Of a stretch of 10,041 nucleotides of DNA, positions 1-6,609 are shown one piece after another (the stretch's first letter is position 1; every line of letters begins with the position of its first letter). Origin of the DNA: Labilithrix luteola (GTDB lineage: Bacteria > Myxococcota_A > Polyangia > Polyangiales > Polyangiaceae); the NCBI GenBank assembly GCA_026225435.1, contig JAMFST010000591.1, positions 1 to 10,041 on the forward strand, written 5' to 3'. The notes under the pieces were generated by a model, which saw only the letters and a program-made list of their open reading frames with translations, searched no databases and was not told where the DNA came from. The position numbers were made by a program, and so were the translations under genes.

Positions 1-934
1 CCGGCTTGTGGTGGTGGGCGCAGTGCATCCCCGCGTTGAAGATGAACCAGTTGACCACCTTGTTGTCGGACTCCCAGGTGTGCTCCGGGCGGATAACCTC
101 GCCGGCCTCGTCGCGCTCGAGGCCGTAATGGGAGATGTAATTGAACAGCTCCATGAAGGCGACGGTGACCGTGGACGTCGCCAGGAAGAAGACGAGCGTA
201 CGCATCCCGCCGAAGCTGGCGATGAGCGCGAGGACGACCATCGAGGCGAGCGAGCAGCGCAGCACCACGTTGCCCGCTGACCAGGGGGAGGCGCCGCGAC
301 GACGGAGCCGCTCGGCCTCGATGCGCCAGCCGCCGACGAAGCCGTGGAAGACGGCGCGGTAGAGGAAGCCGTAGATGCTCTCGCCGCGGCGCGCGGTGCC
401 CCAGTCGTCGCGCCGGCCGACGTTCACGTGGTGACCGCCGACGTGCGACGCGATGAAGTGGCCGTAGCCCGACGTGGCATAGACGGCGGTGCCGAGGAAG
501 CGATCGACGACGGAGCGCTTGTGCATCAGCTCGTGCCCACCGAGGCCACCGACGGTGCCGCCCATCGAGGCGAGGGAGAGGCCGGCGCCGATCATCTCGA
601 CGATCCCGAGTCGCCCGAGCGCCACGCCGACGAGGACGAAGGGGACCACGGCGACGTGGCCGACGGCGTACAGCCAGAGCTGCGCGCGCGGCCACCGGTT
701 GAGCGCCTGGACCTCGTCGTGGCCCGGCGCGGACCGCGCGTGCATCCCGGTCGCCTCGAGGAGGATCTCGACGACTGTGAGCAGCCCGAACACGACGAAC
801 ACGCCGGTGAACGCCAGCGCACCGCCGCACCACACGCCCGCACCGACGAGGAAGGGGAGCAGCAGCGCGACGCCGCGCACGAAGATCGCCACCGCTGACT
901 CCAGCGTGCCGGGGCGCGAGAGCGGGGCGGTCAC
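1..934 (-). CDS. AlkB-type membrane diiron monooxygenase (alkane 1-monooxygenase family), 3' end outside window
   Basis: The visible 311 residues match the alkane hydroxylase/xylene monooxygenase family, integral-membrane non-haem diiron enzymes that hydroxylate alkyl chains with electrons usually supplied by rubredoxin. The histidine boxes appear in family order: HELMH (H134, H138), a GYGHF segment (H159), HVGGHH (H164, H168, H169) followed by the family-typical TARRGESIYGF stretch, NYISHYG (H269), and HCAHHH (H304, H307, H308). Hydrophobic segments lie around residues 13-58, 84-128 and 225-262. The gene runs off the left edge just after the last box; AlkB proteins are usually about 380-410 residues, so perhaps 60-90 residues are missing. 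The start is GTG at 934-932, whose GTGA overlaps the stop of the upstream desaturase gene, so the two are almost certainly co-transcribed and translationally coupled. The family call is firm. The substrate (alkane, fatty acyl, terpene or aromatic side chain) cannot be read, and no rubredoxin gene is in view. Confidence 0.88.
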   Translation of the reverse strand, partial: MTAPLSRPGTLESAVAIFVRGVALLLPFLVGAGVWCGGALAFTGVFVVFGLLTVVEILLEATGMHARSAPGHDEVQALNRWPRAQLWLYAVGHVAVVPFVLVGVALGRLGIVEMIGAGLSLASMGGTVGGLGGHELMHKRSVVDRFLGTAVYATSGYGHFIASHVGGHHVNVGRRDDWGTARRGESIYGFLYRAVFHGFVGGWRIEAERLRRRGASPWSAGNVVLRCSLASMVVLALIASFGGMRTLVFFLATSTVTVAFMELFNYISHYGLERDEAGEVIRPEHTWESDNKVVNWFIFNAGMHCAHHHKP

Positions 935-2232
935 GTGTCCACCGCGAGCCGGCGCAGCGGTGACGAGAGCGCGCGCACCAGGTTGGCGATGGCGCCGCGC
1001 TTGGTGGTGACCCGGTACGGCACGCGATGCCGCGCCGCCAGCTGACGGATGCGCGGAGCGACGCCGCGGTAGCGGAAGCTCGGCAGGCTCGGAAAAAGAT
1101 GGTGCTCGATGTGCAAGTCCAGACCTCCGGAGAGCCAGTGCCAGAGGCGCCCGGCGTGATCGACGTTCTGCGTCCGCTCGAAGACCGCGCGCGCGTACGA
1201 CGGGTCGGCGACGGCGGTGATGGGCAGGTGAAAGTGGTTAAGGCCCGCCATGAACGCGAGCACCGAGCCGGCGATCCACGGCGCGAGCACCAGCGCCGGC
1301 GCCCCCACGTGAACGGCGAACGCGCCGACGAGGATCCAGCGAAGGACGACGAGGAGCACGACGAGCCGTCGCCGCTTCCGGGCCGCCGCCACGATGGCGC
1401 TCCAGGTGAGCGCCACCCCCGCGAAGGGGACGATGGCGAGGAACCACAGAGCGACGCGGTTGTTGCGAGCGAACGGCGACTTGCTCGCCGCGGTCTCCTC
1501 GGTCCAGGCGACGGGGCCGGTGTCGAGCGCCTCGTCGAGCCCGAGCACGTTGGGGAAGCCGTGGTGCCGCCGGTGGACGCCGTAGTGGTAGTCGACCTGG
1601 GGCATACCGAGGACGAGCACGCCGAGCAGATCGATCACCTGGCGCGCGCGCGCCTCGTCGGCGAAGACCGCATCGTGGCCGGCGTCGTGGATCCACCAGA
1701 CGACGTCGATGGTGGCGACGAGGACGAGCACGAAGGCAGCGCTCGCGGAACGGCTCGCCAGCGCGATGCCGGCGCCGAAGAGGGTGAGCCAGCGCACCAC
1801 GTCGAGCACCAGCCGCGCGCGCGGATAGGTGAAGAGCCCCTCGCGCGTGAAGTCGGCGCGGAGGGCGAGCAGATCGCGTTCGAGCGGGTCGCGCGTCGCC
1901 TCGGCGAAGGCGCCCACGTGGAAGCGCTTGAGCATGTGGCGGACGGCGACGGACTTGCCGTGGGCATTGAGCAGCGCGAGCGAGGCGTCGGTCCCCACCA
2001 CCGCCTGGAGCACCTGGCCGCCCGGGTGACGCGCAGCGAAGCGGCGCAGATCGTAGACACCCCCCTCGAACACCGTCAGCCCTTCGCGCCGCACGCGCGA
2101 CAGCGGGATCGAGAGCCCGAGCGACTCCCGCCGGCTGCGCCCGGCCACGAAGATGCGCGCCGTCGAGATGGTGCGCACCGAGGCGGGGGCCACGCGTGCA
2201 ACGGGCAGGTGACGGGAGGATGCGGCTTGCAT
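931..2232 (-). CDS. Cytochrome b5-fused membrane fatty-acid desaturase (front-end type)
   Basis: A 433-residue fusion. Residues about 51-110 form a cytochrome b5-like haem domain with the HPGG motif (H69) and the second haem ligand at H91 in NAHGKS. The rest is a membrane fatty-acid desaturase with three histidine boxes: HDAGH (182-186), HRRHH (220-224) and HIEHH (374-378, followed by LFPSLPSFRY). Hydrophobic segments lie around 141-181, 197-212, 259-283 and 289-331. This layout is that of front-end acyl desaturases, in which the b5 domain passes electrons to the diiron centre. Front-end enzymes normally have Gln as the first residue of the third box; here it is His. The ATG at 2232 leaves about 50 residues ahead of the b5 domain with no later in-frame ATG near it, so the true start could be a downstream GTG. 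No clear ribosome-binding site is seen. The gene is first in an operon with the AlkB-like gene. Substrate and regiochemistry are not determinable. Confidence 0.9.
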   Translation of the reverse strand: MQAASSRHLPVARVAPASVRTISTARIFVAGRSRRESLGLSIPLSRVRREGLTVFEGGVYDLRRFAARHPGGQVLQAVVGTDASLALLNAHGKSVAVRHMLKRFHVGAFAEATRDPLERDLLALRADFTREGLFTYPRARLVLDVVRWLTLFGAGIALASRSASAAFVLVLVATIDVVWWIHDAGHDAVFADEARARQVIDLLGVLVLGMPQVDYHYGVHRRHHGFPNVLGLDEALDTGPVAWTEETAASKSPFARNNRVALWFLAIVPFAGVALTWSAIVAAARKRRRLVVLLVVLRWILVGAFAVHVGAPALVLAPWIAGSVLAFMAGLNHFHLPITAVADPSYARAVFERTQNVDHAGRLWHWLSGGLDLHIEHHLFPSLPSFRYRGVAPRIRQLAARHRVPYRVTTKRGAIANLVRALSSPLRRLAVDT

Positions 2233-2280
2233 GACGCGCGGTGGGGCGCGACGTTAGCGACGAAACCCGACCCTGCCAGT

Positions 2281-2301
2281 CACCGCTGGGGCCAGGCGGT
2301 G
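2281..2301. promoter_or_regulatory. Imperfect inverted repeat in divergent intergenic region
   Basis: Between the desaturase gene (minus) and the unknown gene (plus), arms CACCGC (2281-2286) and GCGGTG (2296-2301) flank a 9-base centre. The pairing can be lengthened by TG/CA if one G is bulged. The position suits an operator controlling one or both divergent genes. No convincing -35/-10 pair was found in 2233-2359 on either strand, and in G+C-rich DNA 6-base arms can arise by chance, so this is a weak candidate. Confidence 0.25.
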
Positions 2302-2359
2302 TCCTCTTCGGTCAACGGCGCGATCGAATCTTTTCCCTTCGTCCGGCGTCTATCTCGCC

Positions 2360-3055
2360 GTGGATGATCTCCTCTCCGAGAGCGCGTTCTGGCGGGACGT
2401 CGCCGAGGCACTTCTCAAGCGCTTTTCCGTGGAAATGCGCGAGGAAATGACCGCCGACGACGAGGACTCGGTAGCGGACGCGGCCACGCAGGTGATGTGG
2501 AACGTGGCGCACATCCGCGGTGTCGAGGCGTGGAGCTGGTCGATCGGCACACGCCTGGCGACCTTTCGGCCCGGCCTGGTTCTGCTCGCCCGCCGCACCG
2601 GGGGGAGCGACTACCTCCTCACCGCCATGGGTGAGCTTCACCCCGAGCGTCTCGGCTCGTCGCCGCCGAGCGGGGAGTACGCCGTGGTCGACGTCGCCCG
2701 GCTGGAGAGCAACCGCCACCTGTGGCGCACCTTCCACGCCTGCCTCGCCGATCTGGTCCCCGACACCAACCGCTCGATGCGCAACGACGTGCGCTTCTAC
2801 GCCGAGCGCAAGGCCACCGCGCTGCTCCACCAGGTCGCCACCGAGCAAGGGGTCGACGCCGACGAGTGGCGCATCGTCTCCACGTACGCCGAGACGGAGG
2901 CCGACTCCGCCGGCTTCGTCTGCTTCCAGGCACAGGCGCCGGACGGCCGCCGGTTCTTCTTCGACGCGAGCGGCGTCCTCCAGGCGATGGAGCCGGGATG
3001 GCAGGCGATGGAGGAGGAGTCCTACGCCGAGTTGCAGCGCCCGTTCATTCCGTGA
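2360..3055 (+). CDS. Uncharacterised protein, 231 residues, soluble and hydrophilic
   Basis: I do not recognise this family. The frame is open from GTG 2360 to TGA 3053-3055 with strong G/C third-position bias, so it is very likely a real gene. The product is hydrophilic with no signal peptide or membrane helix. Its first 45 residues are acidic and look helical (MDDLLSESAFWRDV). It has seven tryptophans (W11, 47, 58, 60, 122, 170, 214) and two cysteines (C128, C188). The segment 170-210 (EWRIVSTYAE, then FVCFQAQAPDGRRFFFDASG) reads like alternating beta strands of a small alpha/beta domain. No catalytic signature stands out. The start is not well fixed: no ribosome-binding site precedes the GTG, and ATG at 2435 (residue 26) is the nearest in-frame ATG. 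It stands alone on the plus strand, divergent from the desaturase operon, and its last 11 bases overlap the end of the deaminase gene on the other strand. Confidence 0.75.
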   Translation: MDDLLSESAFWRDVAEALLKRFSVEMREEMTADDEDSVADAATQVMWNVAHIRGVEAWSWSIGTRLATFRPGLVLLARRTGGSDYLLTAMGELHPERLGSSPPSGEYAVVDVARLESNRHLWRTFHACLADLVPDTNRSMRNDVRFYAERKATALLHQVATEQGVDADEWRIVSTYAETEADSAGFVCFQAQAPDGRRFFFDASGVLQAMEPGWQAMEEESYAELQRPFIP

Positions 3056-3566
3056 CGTCTCCTGCCGTCAGCGCCAGCAGCTGCTCGGCGTAGCGCGCCT
3101 CCGGCGTACCTTCCTTGCCACGGACGAAGCGCTCGAAGAGGCGCCGGCTCTCGGCCGCGAGCACGTCACCGATGACCTCCGGCGCGTGGGTGTCCGGGCT
3201 CGAAGGCGGCCTCACCCGCCCGGTGCCGCTGTCCGCCGGCGCGCGCAGGCCGAAGAGGATGAGCGCGATCTTCGACTCCATCGCCGCTCCGGTGCACATC
3301 ACGCACGGCTCCAGCGACGACACGAGCACCAGGTCGTCGGCGTCGAGCGGCAGGCCCCCCTTCTCGAAGGCGATCATCTCGGCGTGCGAGGTCCAGCGAC
3401 GCGTCGCCTGCACCCGGTTGTGACCGCGCACGAGGATCTCCCCGCGGCGCGCGATGACGCAGCCGATGGGCGCCTCGCCGTCGGCCAGCCCGCGCTCCGC
3501 CTCGACCAGCGCCTCGCGCATGAGAACGAGCTGTTCGTCCTGCGTGAGGCGGATCTTCGCGCTCAT
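3045..3566 (-). CDS. TadA/cytidine-deaminase-superfamily nucleoside deaminase
   Basis: This 173-residue zinc hydrolase carries the family signature: HAE (H61 zinc ligand, E63 proton shuttle) and EPCVMC (C88 and C91 zinc ligands). The N-terminal part (MREALVEAERG, then EAPIGCVIARRGEILVRGHNRV) aligns naturally with tRNA adenosine deaminase TadA, which converts adenosine to inosine at the tRNA-Arg wobble position, and with guanine deaminases. Differences from canonical TadA are HAEMIAFEKGG in place of the usual HAEI-AL type, no D-K-x-GA motif after the FG segment at 105-106, and a tail of about 20 residues (151-173). It may therefore be a paralogue acting on a free base or nucleoside. The ATG at 3566-3564 overlaps the stop of the upstream flavoprotein gene by four bases (ATGA), indicating one operon with translational coupling. 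Its 3' end overlaps the convergent unknown gene by 11 bases. Confidence 0.85.
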   Translation of the reverse strand: MSAKIRLTQDEQLVLMREALVEAERGLADGEAPIGCVIARRGEILVRGHNRVQATRRWTSHAEMIAFEKGGLPLDADDLVLVSSLEPCVMCTGAAMESKIALILFGLRAPADSGTGRVRPPSSPDTHAPEVIGDVLAAESRRLFERFVRGKEGTPEARYAEQLLALTAGDVTE

Positions 3567-5125
3567 GCCTGCGGCTTGCCCAGGTCGGCGAGCACGCGCA
3601 TCGCTGCGTTGTGTCCGGCGGCGCCGATGACCGAGCCGGCGGGGTGCGTCCCGGCGCTGCAGCTGTACAGACCGTCGATCGGCGTCGCGTAGGCGAGGCG
3701 GTCGGAGAAGCCGAACGAGTTGTCCACGTGGTGGATGTGGCCGTAGCTGATCCCGAAGTGCTCCTCGATCTTCCGCGGATGCAGCGGGAAGGCGTCGACC
3801 ACGCAGTCGGAGAAGCCGGGCGCGAAGCGGTCACAGATGGACAGGAGGTGCTTCACGTAGCGCGACTCCTCCGCCTCCCAGGAGCTGCCGGCGATGTCGC
3901 GCGGGACCCACTGCACGAAGAGCGCCGAGTTGTGGTTCCCGGCGGCGTCCTTCAAGCTCGGGTCGACGGTCGTGTGGATGTACCACTCGATGGTGGGGAA
4001 CTCGGACAGGCGCCCCGCCTGCACGTCGGCGAAGCCCTCCTTGAGCGAGCGCATCACGTCCTTCTCCGCGGGGAGCAGGTGGATGGTCGGACCGAAGGCC
4101 TCGCGCTGGTGCTCCGGCGGAAGGCAGGTGAACTTCGGCAGGTCGGAGAGCGCGAGGTTCACCTTCATGGTGGACCCGGGGCGGATGTAGCTCTCGATGC
4201 GCGCGTTGTACTCGGCCGGCAGCCGCTCCTTGCCGATGAGCGCCTGCATGCGGAACGGGTCGGCGTTGCTGATCACGACCTTCGCGCGGTGCTCCTTGCC
4301 GCTCTTGGTGACGACGCCCTGCAGCTTGCCCGCTTCCCAGGACAGCTCCTTCACGCCGTCCCCCAGCTCGATGGTGACGCCGAGCTTCTGCGCCGCCTCG
4401 GCGATGGTGCGGGTGACCGTGCCCATGCCGCCGCGCACGATCATCCAGGTGCCGTCGGAGCCGGGCAGGCGGCACATGTTGTGGACGAGGAAGTTCATCC
4501 CCGTCCCGGGCGTGTCCCAGGTGCCGTACAGGCCGGAGAAGCCGTCGGTCACGGCGAACATGGCGCGCACCAGATCGCTCTCGAAGCCGAAGCGATCGAG
4601 GTAGTCGCCGACCGATCCGCGGCACAGGTTGACGAAGTTCTCGCGCAGCTTGGGGCGCACGTACTTCTCCGCCGTCCCCTCGATGCTGAGCGGCTCGGAG
4701 AGCCAGGTCGGCGCGATGTCCTCACGCAGCTGCGCCAGCTCCTCTTCGAGGCGCAGGTTCGCCTCCCAGTCGGCGCGGGAGAAGAAGGAGACGAACTGCG
4801 ACTCCATGGCCGCGCGATCCGACCCGAACATCAGGTAGCGGCCGTCGAGCGAGGGGAGGAAGTAGTGCGGATCGCGCCGCACCAGCGGCAGCTCGACGCC
4901 CATCTTGTGCACCAGCTCCGGCGGCATGAGCCCGAGGAGGTACGCGCCGGTCGAGGTCGCCAGCTCGGGCGCCTTGGGGAACGGCTTCTCCGTCCGCACC
5001 GCGCCGCCGAGCGCGTTCTTGTCCTCCACCACGCGGACGGTCAGGCCCTGCTGGGCGAGGAGAAGCGCACAGGCGAGGCCGTTGTGGCCCGCACCGATCA
5101 CCAGCACGTCTGTCGAATTGCTCAC
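3563..5125 (-). CDS. FAD-dependent oxidoreductase, PYROXD2/phytoene-desaturase (CrtI-like) family
   Basis: A 520-residue flavoprotein. An N-terminal Rossmann fold binds the FAD adenosine part: VLVIGAGHNGL at 7-17 has the GxGxxG pattern (G11, G13, G16), and an acidic residue near E34 precedes the second motif ALGGAVRTE (38-46). The C-terminal FAD motif is IDGLYSCSAGTHPAGSVIGAAGHNAA, starting about residue 482. The GAGHNGL opening, the LFVQWVP segment and the C-terminal GxHPGGxVxGAAG-like motif resemble bacterial relatives of PYROXD2, within the amine oxidase/phytoene dehydrogenase superfamily. No membrane helix or signal peptide is visible. The start is GTG 5125-5123; no good ribosome-binding site is seen. 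It is the first gene of a two-gene operon with the deaminase. Neither the neighbours nor the sequence define the substrate. No carotenoid synthesis gene (crtB or crtE type) is in the window, so a carotenoid role is not supported. Confidence 0.88.
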   Translation of the reverse strand: MSNSTDVLVIGAGHNGLACALLLAQQGLTVRVVEDKNALGGAVRTEKPFPKAPELATSTGAYLLGLMPPELVHKMGVELPLVRRDPHYFLPSLDGRYLMFGSDRAAMESQFVSFFSRADWEANLRLEEELAQLREDIAPTWLSEPLSIEGTAEKYVRPKLRENFVNLCRGSVGDYLDRFGFESDLVRAMFAVTDGFSGLYGTWDTPGTGMNFLVHNMCRLPGSDGTWMIVRGGMGTVTRTIAEAAQKLGVTIELGDGVKELSWEAGKLQGVVTKSGKEHRAKVVISNADPFRMQALIGKERLPAEYNARIESYIRPGSTMKVNLALSDLPKFTCLPPEHQREAFGPTIHLLPAEKDVMRSLKEGFADVQAGRLSEFPTIEWYIHTTVDPSLKDAAGNHNSALFVQWVPRDIAGSSWEAEESRYVKHLLSICDRFAPGFSDCVVDAFPLHPRKIEEHFGISYGHIHHVDNSFGFSDRLAYATPIDGLYSCSAGTHPAGSVIGAAGHNAAMRVLADLGKPQA

Positions 5126-5139
5126 CGGGCCAGCTTAAC

Positions 5140-5159
5140 CCAGGTCTTGCGCAATCTGG
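5140..5159. promoter_or_regulatory. Inverted repeat with embedded TTGCGCAA palindrome, divergent promoter region
   Basis: In the 98-base region between the flavoprotein gene (minus) and ndk (plus), CCAGGT (5140-5145) can pair with ATCTGG (5154-5159) with one G-T wobble. Within it lies the perfect 8-base palindrome TTGCGCAA (5147-5154). TTGCGC could also serve as a -35 element for ndk, with TAGAGA (5170-5175) 17 bases downstream as a poor -10. An operator or a promoter is plausible here; neither is proven. Confidence 0.3.
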
Positions 5160-5223
5160 CGCGCTCCTTTAGAGAGCCGGCGATAACCGCCGCACACCGC
5201 ACTACCTACGAAAGCAGCTTGTC

Positions 5224-5655
5224 ATGGCCAAAGAGCGCACCCTCTGCATCATCAAACCGGACGCCGTCGAGAAGAAGAAGACCGGCGCCATTCTCGCGAT
5301 GCTGGAGGACAAGGGCTTCGATCTCGTCGCCGTCGAGAAGCTCCAGCTGTCCCAGGCCGTCGCCGAGGGCTTCTACGCCGTCCACAAGGCGCGTCCGTTC
5401 TTCGGTGAGCTCGTCGATTTCATGAAGCGCTCCCCGGTGGTCGTCGTCGTCCTCGAGCGCGAGGACGCGGTTGCCGAGTACCGCAAGCTGATGGGCGCGA
5501 CCGACCCGGCGAAGGCCGAGGCGGGGACCATCCGCAAGGCGCACGGCGGCAGCGTCGGCGAGAACGCCGTCCACGGCTCCGACTCGCTCGAGAACGCCAA
5601 GGGCGAGATCGCGTACTTTTTCTCTGCATCGAAGGTTGCGCCGACCGCCGGCTGA
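5224..5655 (+). CDS. ndk: Nucleoside diphosphate kinase
   Basis: The 143-residue product is a standard cytosolic NDP kinase, which moves the gamma-phosphate of ATP to nucleoside diphosphates through a phosphohistidine and so balances NTP and dNTP pools. The whole family pattern is present: [12 protein letters not shown] at the N-terminus with K11, the KRSP segment (68-71), GATDP (91-95), the TIR segment (102-104), and the active-site signature NAVHGSDS (114-121) with the phosphorylated histidine H117. Length is normal. The ATG at 5224 fits the conserved N-terminus, although only a weak purine stretch (GAAAG, about 5210) precedes it. The gene is transcribed alone. The FAD oxidoreductase gene lies divergently upstream, and two hairpins separate ndk from dapD. 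Confidence 0.98.
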   Translation: MAKERTLCIIKPDAVEKKKTGAILAMLEDKGFDLVAVEKLQLSQAVAEGFYAVHKARPFFGELVDFMKRSPVVVVVLEREDAVAEYRKLMGATDPAKAEAGTIRKAHGGSVGENAVHGSDSLENAKGEIAYFFSASKVAPTAG

Positions 5656-5664
5656 ACCCACAAA

Positions 5665-5691
5665 GGCTTCTCCCCGAGAGGCCGCTGTTTT
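5665..5691 (+). terminator. Probable intrinsic terminator after ndk
   Basis: Nine bases after the ndk stop, GGCTTCTC (5665-5672) pairs with GAGAGGCC (5676-5683) across a CCC loop, giving an 8-bp stem with one T-G wobble. An AAA run lies just upstream and GCTGTTTT just downstream (5684-5691). The stem is solid and the T-tract short and slightly offset, which is acceptable for a G+C-rich genome. It would end the ndk transcript before dapD. Confidence 0.6.
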
Positions 5692-5721
5692 CGGCGCCCC
5701 GTCGCAAGACGTGGCGCCGAA
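5690..5721 (+). promoter_or_regulatory. Second hairpin with GNRA tetraloop between ndk and dapD
   Basis: TTCGGCGCC (5690-5698) pairs perfectly with GGCGCCGAA (5713-5721). Inside it, after a single C/T mismatch, CGTC (5700-5703) pairs with GACG (5708-5711), closed by the tetraloop GCAA. That makes a 9+4 bp stem with a classical stable GNRA loop. The downstream run is only GGCGTTTCT, a poor T-tract, so it could be a backup terminator, an RNA-stabilising element for ndk, or a leader structure of dapD mRNA. Confidence 0.6.
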
Positions 5722-5753
5722 GGCGTTTCTAGGGGCTGGGATCGATATCGAGC

Positions 5754-5759
5754 TAAGGA
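5754..5759 (+). promoter_or_regulatory. Ribosome-binding site of dapD
   Basis: TAAGGA ends 7 bases before the dapD ATG at 5767. It is the clearest Shine-Dalgarno sequence in the window and confirms this start. A perfect 10-base palindrome, TCGATATCGA (5742-5751), lies just upstream and may be an operator. Confidence 0.75.
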
Positions 5760-5766
5760 ATTTCCC

Positions 5767-6605
<839 letters not shown>

Positions 6606-6609
<4 letters not shown>

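Noticed and set aside
344..898. A 184-codon plus-strand frame and others in 8-1010
   Set aside because: They are antisense to the AlkB-like gene, whose histidine boxes are all in the minus-strand frame.
1027..2367. A 446-codon plus-strand open frame opposite the desaturase
   Set aside because: The minus strand carries the b5 domain and all three histidine boxes; this frame is its mirror shadow.
3563..5125. Assignment of the flavoprotein as a carotenoid desaturase (crtI)
   Set aside because: The family contains CrtI, but the motifs are closer to PYROXD2-like proteins and no carotenoid synthesis genes are nearby.
5147..5175. A sigma-70 promoter for ndk (TTGCGC, 17 bases, TAGAGA)
   Set aside because: The -10 matches only 3 of 6 consensus positions and high-G+C bacteria tolerate many promoter forms; kept only as a comment on the inverted repeat.
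3611..5425. A 604-codon open frame on the plus strand opposite the flavoprotein gene and running into ndk
   Set aside because: It lies antisense to a clear FAD oxidoreductase and overlaps ndk in another frame; the translation has no recognisable motif.
5656..5766. A lysine riboswitch ahead of dapD
   Set aside because: The spacer is only 111 bases and holds two simple hairpins, too short for the five-helix lysine aptamer, and none of its conserved core is seen.
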